A stretch of DNA of 64,000 bases from an uncultured Paracoccaceae bacterium (GCA_951812305.1 CATOSB010000011.1:372001-436000); one strand, 5' to 3'; shown: positions 1-8,726, counted from the stretch's first letter. A program made the numbers and translations. Notes: a model not told the origin generated them from the sequence alone.

Positions 1-284
1 GCTGCGCCAACGGCCATTGTCAGCAGGCTCCAAATCGAAAGGGCGCTGACCACCATCGCCTTGCGCCGTCCGGGCACCGCAAGTCGTGCCAATGGGAACG
101 CAAGAATGACATGAATGACCGCAAAGGCCAGGCCCGATAACATCCCGAGCTGAAAATCACTCAGCGAAAATTCCGCCCCGATCTGGTTGAGAGTTATGCT
201 CAGGATGTGGCGATCAAGGTGATCCAATGCGAATGCCGCAGAAAGAAACGCCAGCAGTGCCACACGGCGATTTTGGTGCATCAT
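1..284 (-). CDS. MFS transporter, N-terminal part (runs off the window)
   Basis: The frame opens at ATG 284 (a second ATG follows at 281) and stays open leftward to base 1, giving about 94 codons. The product starts MMHQNRRVALLAFLSAAFAL, a first hydrophobic helix, then carries LDRHILSITLNQIG and LSDFQLGMLSGLAFA, which match the TM1-TM2 loop and second helix of spinster-like MFS carriers. A basic PGRRKAM segment follows, as in the MFS loop between TM2 and TM3. Substrate cannot be told from this fragment. The family is a good match; the specific type is inference. Confidence 0.75.
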   Translation of the reverse strand, partial: MMHQNRRVALLAFLSAAFALDHLDRHILSITLNQIGAEFSLSDFQLGMLSGLAFAVIHVILAFPLARLAVPGRRKAMVVSALSIWSLLTMAVGA

Positions 285-462
285 TCTGATTGCGCTCCAA
301 CACAATGGGAATAGCTTTGAAAAGGCGTTCAAGAGAGTATTTTTGATCGGGCTATTAATAGCAAACAGGTAGTCGCCGCGATTTCGAGTCTGCTTACCTA
401 AAGACTACGCCATTGCATTGAACCGCGAGGGTAAGCCGCAACTGCAAGGAAATTGCTAATTA

Positions 463-480
463 ACCTGAGTTCTGGATAAG
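463..480 (+). repeat. Left terminal inverted repeat of the IS982-like element
   Basis: ACCTGAGTTCTGGATAAG, matching the right end at 13 of 18 positions, with an outer ACC and inner CTGGATAAG conserved. The flanking TAATTA (457-462) is repeated beyond the right end. Confidence 0.75.
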
Positions 481-1194
481 CGCTATATCTGGTATTCGAC
501 CTGCCTGATTGTTTCCGGCACGGTTATGGGTCCCATTTTAACTTTGGTTTTCCCGAGCATATAGGCTGCGACACACGAGATGAGGTGTACGAATGCGTTG
601 GCAGGCGATCTGTGTCGAGTGTGTTCCAGTCCCATGCTGGTTTTCAACTTATCGAACAGAGTTTCGATGATGAACCGCCTTCGCAACAGGATTTTGTTCA
701 GGATTGGCAGGAGATAGTTTTTCATGTTGCGGCGAATGCCGGTGACGAGGTGGAGCCCACGCTGCCAGAGCCGTTGGAAGAGGGATTTGGAGATATAGCC
801 CTTATCAGCAAATATTTTGCCTTCGGGGCCCGCGATCATGGCTTCAAACGGCTTTCGATCATCGACATTACCTGCCGTGATTTTGACGGCCATGATCTCC
901 CCCCTTGTTGTTGATGATTAGATGCAGTTTGAAGCCAAAGAACCAGCCCATTGTGCTGCGACCGCGCTTTGCCAGCCCCTTGAAGACCTTGTTTCGATTA
1001 ATGCGGGCATTGTGGCAGACCGCGAGCTTAGTGCTGTCGGCAAAATAGACGCCGGTTTTTTCACCGCTGAAGCAGTGCAGCAGTATGCAAAACGGCACCA
1101 TTAATCTTGGCATGAGGCTGACAAACCGACCATAGCTCGGGAGGGTGCCAAAGCAGTCACGGTATTTCTGCTCAACGCCATAAATCCAATAATG

Positions 1195-2795
1195 GTAACT
1201 CCCAAGCACCCCCCACGTTTGAGTGTTATTGTCAGTTTTATGGTGAGTCGAATTTGCCATTTTGCGCGTGTTTTTTTTCTTTCTTGTCTGAATTCTGTGG
1301 CGCCGGGTTGATTTCTCTGAATCAGTGGTGGGATGGATCAGGTTGCCGCCCTTGAACAACTTCTCGCCACGGCTCTGCGTCGGATCGCTGAGCTTGAAGC
1401 TGCGTTGGCGAGCATGGCGGAAGAGATCACGGACCTGCGCCGACAGTTGGCCAAGAACAGCAGCAATAGCAGCAAGCCCCCTTCAAGTGATGGCCTGAAG
1501 AAGCCAGCCCCGCGCAGCCTGCGTGGCAAATCCGGAAAGAAAAGTGGCGGCCAAGTTGGCCACCGGGGCGACACCCTGCGCCAGACGTCAACACCCGACT
1601 TTGTCGAACGGCATGAGGCGACGCATTGCAGCGCCTGTCAGAGCGCCCTGACGGCGGAGATGGTGAAAGGGATCGAGAAGCGTCAGGTGTTCGACTTGCC
1701 TGCGCCACGCCTGGAGGTCACCGAGCATCAGGCGGCGGTTTATTGTTGCGACCATTGTCGAGCCACGACGACGGCTGGCTTTCCCGATGGCGTGGCCGCG
1801 CATGTGCAATATGGCACGCGCATGCGGGCAGTGGCGGTCTATTGCAATGTTCAGCAGCTGATACCCGAGGATCGGGTCTGCCAGCTTATGCGCGACCTGT
1901 TTGGGGCCACCAGCTTGTGCGCGGCCAGCGTGACCAACTGGACGCGCGGCGCGGCAAATAAGATGGGTGTCGTGGTTGAACACATTCTCGCCCGGCTTGC
2001 CGAAGGCGGCGTTCGGCATCTGGACGAGACCGGACTTCGTGTTGCCGGCAAGCTGCACTGGCTGCACACGATCTGCGATACCGCCTTCACCCATTACCGC
2101 ATCAGCGCCAAACGCGGTGCTGTTCCAACCTTCCTGACCGGCGGGACGATCATTCATGATCACTGGAAACCCTACTACGCCCATATGAGCGGAGTGGACG
2201 CCCACGCCCTCTGCGGGGCGCATCACTTGCGCGAACTCAAGGCCATCGAAGAGATCGAAAAAGAGCCTTGGGCGACGGAGATGAGCGCAGTGCTTCATAG
2301 CGCCAATCAGCTCAGATGCGCGGCTCAGGATCAAGGCGAGACCGAACTCCCGGAACTGGTTCGCCAGGGTATCGTCACCAGATACATGGCGATCCTCGCC
2401 AAGGGGCTCGCCTTCCACGAACGCCAGCCCCCGCTGGCCAAAAGCCCCGGCACCCGCGGCCGAAAAGCCAGGCGGCCAGGCCACAACCTGCTCCTCCGCC
2501 TGCGTGACTACCGCGATGACGTTTTGCGATTCATCGCCGACTTCGCGGTCCCATTCACAAACAATCAGGCCGAACAGGACCTGCGCATGATGAAGCTGCG
2601 CATGAAAATCTCGGGCACCTTCCGCACCCTCGAGGGCGCGCGGGTCTTCGCCGACATCAGGTCCGTCATCTCGACGGCCAGAAAACACCGGTTCAACATC
2701 CTGGAAATCCTGACCCTGTCACCACCTCAGATCATCGCACGGCTCTGACGGAACAAAACCCCGCAACCCTATCGGACAGGGTGCTTGGGAGTTAC
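1195..2795 (+). mobile_element. IS66 family element (ISBst12-like), copy 1
   Basis: 1601 bp with ends GTAACTCCCAAGCACC and its complement, flanked by an 8-bp duplication CAATAATG (1187-1194, 2796-2803), the length typical of IS66. It carries a single transposase gene and lacks the tnpA and tnpB accessory genes, as in the ISBst12 group. It sits inside the IS982 transposase gene. Three more copies lie at 19866, 39281 and 50549. Confidence 0.93.
1333..2748 (+). CDS. tnpC: IS66 family transposase (TnpC type), copy 1
   Basis: 471-residue DDE transposase. An N-terminal coiled coil (about residues 2-40, LEQLLATALRRIAELEAALA) leads into the NSSNSSKPPSSDG motif that marks IS66 TnpC. A zinc-finger-like region follows (CSACQSAL and YCCDHCRATT, about 98-140), then the catalytic domain with RHLDETGLRV, the HDHWKPYY segment and a C-terminal FTNNQAEQDLRMMKLRMKIS block. 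This copy encodes ATC at 2371 and CAG (Gln) at 2425, one of four combinations found among the four copies. It appears intact. Confidence 0.95.
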   Translation: MDQVAALEQLLATALRRIAELEAALASMAEEITDLRRQLAKNSSNSSKPPSSDGLKKPAPRSLRGKSGKKSGGQVGHRGDTLRQTSTPDFVERHEATHCSACQSALTAEMVKGIEKRQVFDLPAPRLEVTEHQAAVYCCDHCRATTTAGFPDGVAAHVQYGTRMRAVAVYCNVQQLIPEDRVCQLMRDLFGATSLCAASVTNWTRGAANKMGVVVEHILARLAEGGVRHLDETGLRVAGKLHWLHTICDTAFTHYRISAKRGAVPTFLTGGTIIHDHWKPYYAHMSGVDAHALCGAHHLRELKAIEEIEKEPWATEMSAVLHSANQLRCAAQDQGETELPELVRQGIVTRYMAILAKGLAFHERQPPLAKSPGTRGRKARRPGHNLLLRLRDYRDDVLRFIADFAVPFTNNQAEQDLRMMKLRMKISGTFRTLEGARVFADIRSVISTARKHRFNILEILTLSPPQIIARL

Positions 2796-3114
2796 CAATA
2801 ATGTTTGAAGTCCTTGAACGGCGACAAGTGAAACAAGACCATGATGAACAGGCTCTCCCCCAGGGTCAGCTTGCCGGCGCGAAGCCTCTGACGACCCGAG
2901 GGGATCAACCGGTGGCGCTCCCAGTCCTCGTAGGTTTTTGCAAAATCATCGAGACAGACAAAAAGTGCGGTGTTAGTGATCGACATGAGTGGCGGTCCAT
3001 ATTGTGTCGCTTTTGAACCTTGAATCATGGGGCAACGTACTTGGAAACCCCTCTCACCCCATACTAATCACGGGGGCATTCAGGCTGGTCAACACGGGGC
3101 AAAAGGTGCGCGCC

Positions 3115-3555
3115 ATGGAGAACAACTTCCCAATCAACGAAGATCTCGCTTATGAGAAGATCCGGGACCTCATGTTCGACATGATGGAAGAGGACCCCAA
3201 CCGTTTCTACGCCCTCACGGATAAGCTCAATGAACTGGCTGCGCTCCCTAAAAGAACCATGACACTTGTGCTCGATCTGATGGCTGCCACTCCCTTTCAG
3301 GTGATCATCCCGAAACACGTACGGAAAAATGACCCTGATACATTCAAAGCGGATCACGAAACCGTTTCAAATGTTCTATTTCTTGGAGAGTTTGGCGGAA
3401 TTGCCGTTGAACTGGAGCCAAATGAGGCTTTGAGAGAACCGAGGATCATTTCCATAACAATGGTGGAAATCCCTCATCGCAACCCTCTGCGAAAAAGGGT
3501 CAACGAGTATCGTAAAAAACGAATCAAAAAACTACGAAAAAATTCTGTCGAGTAG
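3115..3555 (+). CDS. Hypothetical passenger protein within the IS982-like element
   Basis: 146 codons from ATG 3115 (MENNFPINEDLAYEKIRD); AAAAGG about 9 nt upstream is a plausible ribosome-binding site, so I prefer this over in-frame starts further upstream. The product begins acidic and helical and ends with a very basic tail (KKRIKKLRKN). I recognise no domain. It lies inside the terminal repeats of the IS982-like element, divergent from the transposase, so it probably moves with it. No membrane segment or signal peptide is visible. Base composition is lower in GC than the neighbouring chromosomal genes. A role in the element or a nucleic-acid-binding role is only a guess from the tail. Confidence 0.6.
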   Translation: MENNFPINEDLAYEKIRDLMFDMMEEDPNRFYALTDKLNELAALPKRTMTLVLDLMAATPFQVIIPKHVRKNDPDTFKADHETVSNVLFLGEFGGIAVELEPNEALREPRIISITMVEIPHRNPLRKRVNEYRKKRIKKLRKNSVE

Positions 3556-3575
3556 TGCACTGGTGACGCCAACGT

Positions 3576-3593
3576 CTTATCCAGTATCGGGGT
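3576..3593 (-). repeat. Right terminal inverted repeat of the IS982-like element
   Basis: The complement reads ACCCCGATACTGGATAAG and pairs with 463-480. TAATTA follows at 3594-3599. No similar end was found between the transposase start (2986) and the passenger gene, so this is the functional right end. Confidence 0.75.
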
Positions 3594-3608
3594 TAATTAT
3601 ACCAAGGG

Positions 3609-4187
3609 TTATTCAATCTGACCGACTTTCGCCCAGTTGCGGCTTGCGATGGATGTGATGGTTTGCGGTCTTGCGATGAGGTTGTTCCAGGCCTCGCACC
3701 CCGCGTCGAGAATCGCGTCATATGTGTCGAACGTCCGGTTTGCGAGCCATGTCTGGCGGAGATATTGCCAAATGTTTTCGGTTGGATTCAGCTCTGGTGA
3801 TTTGGGCGGCAGAAACATGAGCGACAGGTTTTGCGGGATTTCCAGAGCGGATGTCGTGTGCCAGCCGGCTTGGTCCATGAGGATGACGGCGTGGGCGCCA
3901 TCGGAGACAATTTTGCTGATTTCTTCCAGGTGGCGCTGCATCGCATAGGTGTCGGCTGCTGGCATCATGATCGCCGCGCCGGTGCCGCGTTCGGGGCAGA
4001 TGGCGCCAAAAAGATACGCATTTTGGTAACGCTGATCGGCGGGCTGGCGGGGCCGTGTGCCCTTGCGTGCCCACTGGCGGACGCGGGTGTTCTTCTGACC
4101 GAGACGCATCTCGTCCTGGAACCAGATTTCGACGGGTTTGTCCGGCGGCACCCCCTGAAGCGTCTCCTTCAGATTGTCGCCGAAGTT
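3609..4187 (-). CDS. IS630 transposase orfB (catalytic half), type a copy 1
   Basis: About 192 codons, entered by a -1 shift from orfA at the A7 run (4186-4192). The joined product reads DFKKNFGDNLKETLQ, then VEIWFQDEMRLGQKN. It carries the IS630 DDE domain: FQDEMR (first Asp), VILMDQAGWH (second Asp) and LPPKSPELNPTENIWQYLR (Glu in the NPxE motif). It has no good start codon of its own before GTG/ATG-like codons near PPDKP, which favours synthesis as an orfAB fusion. Confidence 0.88.
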   Translation of the reverse strand, partial: NFGDNLKETLQGVPPDKPVEIWFQDEMRLGQKNTRVRQWARKGTRPRQPADQRYQNAYLFGAICPERGTGAAIMMPAADTYAMQRHLEEISKIVSDGAHAVILMDQAGWHTTSALEIPQNLSLMFLPPKSPELNPTENIWQYLRQTWLANRTFDTYDAILDAGCEAWNNLIARPQTITSIASRNWAKVGQIE

Positions 4188-4678
4188 TTTTTGAAATCCT
4201 CAATGACCTGCACGTCCTGCCCCGGGTGCTGAGGGCGTGCGCTGATGTGGGAAAAGCCCAGATTGTGCAGAATCTGCCCCACATGGCGCTCGTGATAGTC
4301 GACGCCAAAACGCGCCTTGATCACATTCTTCAAATCGACCCGCCGCCAGCGGACGACACCGTCCTTTTCAGGATCAGGACCGGTCTCGACAAGAGCCGCC
4401 AGTTCATCCAGTTGCGCATTGTCAAGGCGGGATCGCGAGCCTCCTCGCTGCCGATCCAGCAGCCCCGCTGGACCATCAGCGTTGAAACGGAGCACCCAGT
4501 CCCTGAGCGTTTGCCGGTCCATCCCGCCAATGCGGGCCGCAGCCCCACGCGACATGCCATCGGCGATAGCGGCAAGCGACAAAAGCCGTCGGCTCTGCCG
4601 GGCATCAGAACTCTCTGCGGCAAGCTTGCGCAGATCATTGGCGGTAAAATCGGCTCGCATCGGTATCCTGGCTGGCAT
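4169..4678 (-). CDS. IS630 transposase orfA (DNA-binding half), type a copy 1
   Basis: Starts at ATG 4678 (MPARIPMRADFTANDLRKLA) behind AAAGGAG at a good distance; an in-frame start further upstream lacks such a site. 169 codons. Residues about 30-110 form the two helix-turn-helix domains of IS630/Tc1 enzymes (AIADGMSRGAAARIGGMDRQ, TLRDWVLRFN). The frame stops at TGA just after a run of seven A, where a -1 shift continues into the catalytic half. All three copies keep the run, which argues for programmed slippage rather than decay. Confidence 0.88.
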   Translation of the reverse strand: MPARIPMRADFTANDLRKLAAESSDARQSRRLLSLAAIADGMSRGAAARIGGMDRQTLRDWVLRFNADGPAGLLDRQRGGSRSRLDNAQLDELAALVETGPDPEKDGVVRWRRVDLKNVIKARFGVDYHERHVGQILHNLGFSHISARPQHPGQDVQVIEDFKKTSATI

Positions 4679-4961
4679 CGGTGGTCTCCTTTGCCAATCT
4701 TGAATCACCTCAGCACCTCAGGCGGTACCCAAAATCCATAGCTGAGTCATTTTGAAGCACCCTTGGTATTAGGCAACTGAGCAACCTATGGCCCAGGTCA
4801 TAAATGTTTCGTATTTCAGCCGACTAGCGCTGAATTACTGAACTACATTTATCAATTGCCTGAGTCGCGCGGCCCAGCCGAACTTCGTCAAACGGCTCGT
4901 CCGATTACACTGCCTAACGCATCGCGATGCGTTGAGTGGGGTTGTCGCGGTACGGCCACGA

Positions 4962-5735
4962 TTACGCCGCTCCAGCGAATTCCTCGCCCGTTTTTGCGCC
5001 AGTAATGTAGGCAACGACATCCTGCCCGTCGGTTTCGTCACGCTTGAGATTCGCCACGATCCGACCGCGCCTAAAAACAATGATCCTGTCAACAAGGTCC
5101 ATAACCTGCCGCATGTTGTGGCTGATCAGGATCAGGGGTTCACCTTCGTCCTTTAGGGTCTTGATGATGTTTTCGACCTGCGCAGTTTCCTGAACACCAA
5201 GCGCTGCGGTTGGCTCGTCCATTATCGTCAGTTTGGAATGGAAAGTCGCCGTTCGGGCAATCGCGACGCATTGGCGCTGACCGCCTGACATGTTACGGAT
5301 CGTGTTTCGGATATTGGGGATCTTGACGGCTGTGCGGTTCAACCCGTCGATGGTCGCCTGCCGCATACCCTTGTAGTCAAGGATACGAAAGGGACCGAGC
5401 CAATCGGCAAACGTCTTTTCGCGCCCCAGAAACAGGTTGTCAGGCACATTCAGGTCATCTGCCAATGCCAGTGTCTGGAACACCGTCTCAATCCCGGCCC
5501 TGCGTGCATCCAGTGGGCCCGCAAAGCTCACCTCTTCGCCGTAAAGCCAGACTTGTCCCCGGGTGCGTTGTTCAACGCCGGTGATCTGGCGCACGAAAGT
5601 TGATTTGCCGGCACCGTTGTCACCCATGATGGCGACATGTTCGCCCTTTTTCAGTTCGAAATTCGCGCCTTCCAATGCGTGCACACCGCCATAATGCTTG
5701 GTCAGGTCTTTTGTCTTCAGAACGATGTCATTCAT
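4962..5735 (-). CDS. Sugar ABC transporter ATP-binding protein (inositol/rhizopine type)
   Basis: 257 residues from ATG 5735, with GGGAG upstream at good spacing. It has a Walker A GDNGAGKST, an ABC signature MSGGQRQ, a Walker B LTIMDEPTAALG and an ISHNMRQV switch histidine. It is a single ABC domain, so two copies would work together, as in the FrcA-type subgroup, unlike the tandem 500-residue RbsA type. It should energise uptake through the permease encoded immediately upstream (5752-6825). It is the last gene of an operon that starts with the TIM-barrel gene at 8726. The inositol-like specificity is inferred from the binding protein. Confidence 0.9.
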   Translation of the reverse strand: MNDIVLKTKDLTKHYGGVHALEGANFELKKGEHVAIMGDNGAGKSTFVRQITGVEQRTRGQVWLYGEEVSFAGPLDARRAGIETVFQTLALADDLNVPDNLFLGREKTFADWLGPFRILDYKGMRQATIDGLNRTAVKIPNIRNTIRNMSGGQRQCVAIARTATFHSKLTIMDEPTAALGVQETAQVENIIKTLKDEGEPLILISHNMRQVMDLVDRIIVFRRGRIVANLKRDETDGQDVVAYITGAKTGEEFAGAA

Positions 5736-5751
5736 GGTTCTTTCTCCCGCC

Positions 5752-6825
5752 TCAAGCCCGGTTTCGTTGTCGGTATTGGTCAAGGATGACCGCTGCGATG
5801 ATAATGCCGCCCATCGCCATCAACTGGTAAGAGCCGTCAAGTTTGACGTAGGTGAACCCGGACCGCAGCACACCGATCACCATCGCACCAAGAACCGTGC
5901 CGATGATGGATCCGCGACCGCCGGTCAGACTGATGCCGCCGATGACCGCCATTGCGATGGCGAAAAGTTCGTAAAATTCGCCCATCCCCGCCTGTGCCGT
6001 TGAACCCTTGGAGCTGAGCACGATACCGGCAAACGCAGCCAGCATAGAGGCCAGCATATAGACCAGCACCTTGTGTCGTTTGACATTGATGCCCGACATT
6101 CGTGCCGCTTCCTCGTTGGAGCCAATGGCATAAGTGTGCTTGCCGTAAACCGTGTAGCGCATAATCAGATGGAAAATAACGGCGAGTGACAGGAACCAGA
6201 CGACCGGCATCATGCCCGAACCGATGAACTTATAGGCCTCAGTCGGGAAGGAAACCGGGCGACCTTCTGACCACCACAACGCGATGCCCCGGCAGATCAG
6301 GAACATGCCCAGCGTCGCAATGAATGGTGGAATGCGAAAAAACGCAATGAATGTCCCATTGACGGCCCCGATAAAGGCCCCGAACGCCAACCCAATGACG
6401 ATGGGCACAATGACCGGTAAATCCATAGCCCAAAGGCCAAATATCGCTTTGGGGTTGGGGTTTCCGTTGACCAGTTCGGTCTGTGCGAAACTCATCGCGA
6501 TCATGGCTGTCGCTGCCACCAGCGGCCCGGAGCTGAGGTCAATGCCCGCGGTGATAATCACCTGTGTCACACCCAGCGCGATGATCCCGATAATCGCGAC
6601 CTGAAGAATGACGATCTTCAGACGCGCCTCGTTAAAGACGGAGTCAAAGCGATCCCGCGTATCGAACAGGAAGCTTTGATTGTTCATATATGGCAGAATT
6701 TGCCCCAGAATTTCGAAGATTACGATTATGATGACAAGCGCCAGCAGGATATTCAGCTCGTTCGGCCATGTCCGTTTGGATTTGTCGAAAGTCAGACCGC
6801 CAGTGCCCTGCGTCGTATCAGCCAT
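5752..6825 (-). CDS. Sugar ABC transporter permease (RbsC-like)
   Basis: 357-residue membrane protein of the BPD_transp_2 family. Eight or more hydrophobic segments are visible, beginning NILLALVIIIVIFEILGQIL. The conserved ITAGIDLSSGPLVA segment (about 110-125) and IGSNEEAARMSGINVKRHK, the cytoplasmic loop that contacts the ATPase, mark it as an RbsC/FrcC-type permease. It lies between the binding-protein gene and the ATPase gene with short gaps, in one operon. Confidence 0.92.
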   Translation of the reverse strand: MADTTQGTGGLTFDKSKRTWPNELNILLALVIIIVIFEILGQILPYMNNQSFLFDTRDRFDSVFNEARLKIVILQVAIIGIIALGVTQVIITAGIDLSSGPLVAATAMIAMSFAQTELVNGNPNPKAIFGLWAMDLPVIVPIVIGLAFGAFIGAVNGTFIAFFRIPPFIATLGMFLICRGIALWWSEGRPVSFPTEAYKFIGSGMMPVVWFLSLAVIFHLIMRYTVYGKHTYAIGSNEEAARMSGINVKRHKVLVYMLASMLAAFAGIVLSSKGSTAQAGMGEFYELFAIAMAVIGGISLTGGRGSIIGTVLGAMVIGVLRSGFTYVKLDGSYQLMAMGGIIIAAVILDQYRQRNRA

Positions 6826-6908
6826 ATGTCACGCCCCCCATAAAGCGTGTTGAAGAGGGCAGGACGGCGCAGATCGCGCCGCCCTGCGTAACGAGTGTGG
6901 GACAGAAC

Positions 6909-7847
6909 TCAGTTCTTGTCGAGGAAGTCGCCCATGTTGTCCGGCGTGACCAGAACGAATGGGATATAGACTTTTTGATCCACGGTCATGCCTTTGGCCA
7001 GTGCCAGAGCCGTATCGACAGATCCCGCGCCCTGACCAAACGCGTCCTGGAACACAGTCACGTCATAGTCACCGGCCTGCATGGCCACGAGCGCATCTTG
7101 GGATGCGTCAACGCCACCGACCTGCACGTCAGCCATATCCATGCCCGCAGCTTTCATCGCCTGGATCGCGCCAATGGCCATCTCGTCGTTATTGGCCAGC
7201 ACAAAGTCAAACGGCTCACCAGACGACATCCAGTTGGTCATAAGGTCTGCCGCCTCGTCACGGGACCAGTTTGCTGTTTGCTCATCGATCAGAGTCATGA
7301 AGTTACACATGTCGATGCCGATGATGTCATGCACGTCCTTTGAACGCTGAACTGCGGCCTGGTTCGACAACTGGCCATTCATCAGGTAACCGCGAGCGCC
7401 ACCTGCTTTACCTGCAGCGCGCAAGTTGTTGCAAACCTGGAATGCAGAAAGCGTGCCGGATTCGATTTCGTTGGACGCCACGAATGCCTGCGTCGGTGGC
7501 AGTTCATTCACGTTATCGGGTTCGCGGTTCACAAAAACCAGTGGCACGTCGCCAGCAGCCTCGGTGATCGCCGCGCCAGCCGAAGTGTCGACGATATTCA
7601 CGATGATCGCGTCAACGCCTGATGCAACAAAGTTGCTGACCTGGTCGATCTGCTTGGCCAGATCGTCGGTTGCATCTTCCATCTGCAAAGTAACGCCGTC
7701 CAAGCTATCGGCATGCTCGGTCATGCCGTTGCGCATTACCGTCAGCCAGTTATCATCAAACCGCGAAATCGTTGCACCGATCTCCTGTGCCATAGCAGAC
7801 GTGCCCATAAGTGCCACCACGCCGGCGGCGATAAACGTATTTTTCAT
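6909..7847 (-). CDS. Periplasmic sugar-binding protein (MocB/inositol type)
   Basis: 312 residues from ATG 7847 (MKNTFIAAGVVALMGTSAMA), a clear signal peptide cut after AMA; GGGAGG lies just upstream. It is a peripla_BP_4 protein: ATISRFDDNWLTVMRNGM near the mature N-terminus resembles rhizopine- and myo-inositol-binding proteins (MocB, IbpA), followed by VDAIIVNIVDTSAG, FVNREPD and VLANNDEMAIGAIQAM. It delivers ligand to the permease and ATPase encoded downstream. The inositol-like ligand is inferred from this N-terminal likeness and from the isomerase-like gene upstream. Confidence 0.88.
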   Translation of the reverse strand: MKNTFIAAGVVALMGTSAMAQEIGATISRFDDNWLTVMRNGMTEHADSLDGVTLQMEDATDDLAKQIDQVSNFVASGVDAIIVNIVDTSAGAAITEAAGDVPLVFVNREPDNVNELPPTQAFVASNEIESGTLSAFQVCNNLRAAGKAGGARGYLMNGQLSNQAAVQRSKDVHDIIGIDMCNFMTLIDEQTANWSRDEAADLMTNWMSSGEPFDFVLANNDEMAIGAIQAMKAAGMDMADVQVGGVDASQDALVAMQAGDYDVTVFQDAFGQGAGSVDTALALAKGMTVDQKVYIPFVLVTPDNMGDFLDKN

Positions 7848-7922
7848 ATTTTCCTCCCGTGCCGGGTTTGCCCGGCAATGTTGATTGCCCAAAAGCGGGC
7901 CGAAGTCCGATCTTTCACCGCG

Positions 7923-8726
7923 TCAATGACTGAGCGACTCCTGAATGAACTCAAAACTTTCTCGCAAGAACGTAGTGGGTTCGTCAAGCGCCTGTACTTG
8001 GGGCGAAAACGACTCCATTGAGATCGGGCCTTGATATCCGGCGTCAATCAACGCGCGAATTTGCACCAGATTTCCCAGCAGGTCATGAACATTCACAAGT
8101 CCCCGATCCTCATCAGAATATTCCCGGCCTTGTTCCGGGTTCGAAACGCCTGACACGTGAACCATACCGGTAAGTTCAGCGTAGTATCGCGTTTCCCCGC
8201 TGAGATGATGGTGAAACGTGTCGTGAACCAACCCAATGACATCGCTGGCCCCAATGTTAGTGATGGCCGCCGCGACCGTTTTCTTGAAGCGGATCGATGC
8301 CCTTTGAAACCCCAGCGGTTCCACCAAAATACGAACCCTGGCTTCCTTCGCGATTTGGCTTACATCGCTTAACAATGGCTTCAGGTCGGTTAAGGGTTCG
8401 TTGTTGGAAGGATGCCCGTTTAGCGGGATCAAGTTGACTGTCCCGGCACCGCAATCCTTTGCGATATCCAGCAAGGCTGTTAATTCGTCTAATCGTGCAG
8501 AATTCCAGACATTGAATGGGTAAATCTGACTTACTCCAAAAATTTCCAGCCCAGATTCACGAACAACCTGCCCTACCATTTTGGGGTCTGCGCCTTCAAA
8601 AATCGGTCGTCCCAGATCGTTTCGAAACTCAACGCCGGCGCAGCCTGCTGCCTTCGATATTGCAAGAAATTCGCGCCAGCCTTTCGTCGGAACGGTGACT
8701 TGGTTCAGAGAGAATCGGCGCTGCAT
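7923..8726 (-). CDS. TIM-barrel sugar isomerase/epimerase (IolI/xylose-isomerase-like)
   Basis: 267 residues from ATG 8726 (MQRRFSLNQVTVPTKGWREF). The frame stays open upstream, but the family homology starts here. Motifs of the AP-endonuclease-2/xylose-isomerase-like barrel are present: GCAGVEFRNDLG, IFGVSQIYPFN, VEPLGF (metal-ligand Glu), GLVHDTFHHHLSG (Asp and His ligands) and GPISMESFSP (C-terminal Glu). Such proteins epimerise or isomerise keto-sugars and inosoles. It is the first gene of the importer operon, with about 75 bp to the binding-protein gene, so it likely acts on the imported ligand or its first oxidation product. Confidence 0.82.
   Translation of the reverse strand: MQRRFSLNQVTVPTKGWREFLAISKAAGCAGVEFRNDLGRPIFEGADPKMVGQVVRESGLEIFGVSQIYPFNVWNSARLDELTALLDIAKDCGAGTVNLIPLNGHPSNNEPLTDLKPLLSDVSQIAKEARVRILVEPLGFQRASIRFKKTVAAAITNIGASDVIGLVHDTFHHHLSGETRYYAELTGMVHVSGVSNPEQGREYSDEDRGLVNVHDLLGNLVQIRALIDAGYQGPISMESFSPQVQALDEPTTFLRESFEFIQESLSH

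Larger units (their letters stand above)
483..2986 (-). pseudogene. IS982 family transposase, disrupted by an IS66 and a frameshift
   Basis: The N-terminal part (2986 to 2796, starting MSITNTALFVCLDDF) and the rest (1194 to 483) are separated by the IS66 at 1195-2795. Joining across the insertion with one copy of the 8-bp duplication restores the frame as KDFKHYW-IYGVEQ. A second lesion is a run of six G (complement of 899-904) where five would keep the frame: HLIINNKG then reads EIMAVKITAGNVDD with one G fewer, the canonical IS982 sequence. DDE residues appear as FADST (first Asp), FADKGYIS (second Asp) and IIETLFDKLK (Glu). Two independent lesions make it inactive, unless the G run is a sequencing error or slips. 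Confidence 0.88.
463..3593 (-). mobile_element. IS982-like element with passenger gene, interrupted by an IS66
   Basis: The ends are an imperfect 18-bp inverted repeat: 463-480 (ACCTGAGTTCTGGATAAG) and the complement of 3576-3593 (ACCCCGATACTGGATAAG). They are flanked by the same 6 bp, TAATTA, at 457-462 and 3594-3599, read here as the target duplication. Inside are an IS982-family transposase on the minus strand, broken by an IS66 and by a one-base insertion, and a 146-codon gene on the plus strand. Without the IS66 and its duplication the element is about 1.5 kb, longer than the roughly 1 kb usual for IS982, and the passenger gene accounts for the excess. Confidence 0.8.
3602..4766 (-). mobile_element. 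IS630 family element type a, copy 1
   Basis: 1165 bp bounded by CCAAGGG and CCCTTGG and flanked by TA on both sides (3600-3601, 4767-4768), the standard IS630/Tc1 TA target. Two minus-strand frames overlap at an A7 run. Its left TA lies one base beyond the right TAATTA duplication of the IS982-like element. Other copies are at 37686 and 59800. Confidence 0.93.

Noticed and set aside
3609..4678. IS630 type a transposase as a frameshifted pseudogene
   Set aside because: Three separate copies share the identical A7 overlap, and the -1 product is a perfect family match, so programmed slippage is more likely.
4055..4741. 228-codon plus-strand frame in the IS630 type a elements
   Set aside because: Antisense shadow of the transposase frames with a Pro/Arg/Ser-rich, family-less product.
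463..4766. Composite transposon formed by the IS982-like and IS630 elements
   Set aside because: Each has its own complete ends and target duplication; they are neighbours, not partners of one unit.
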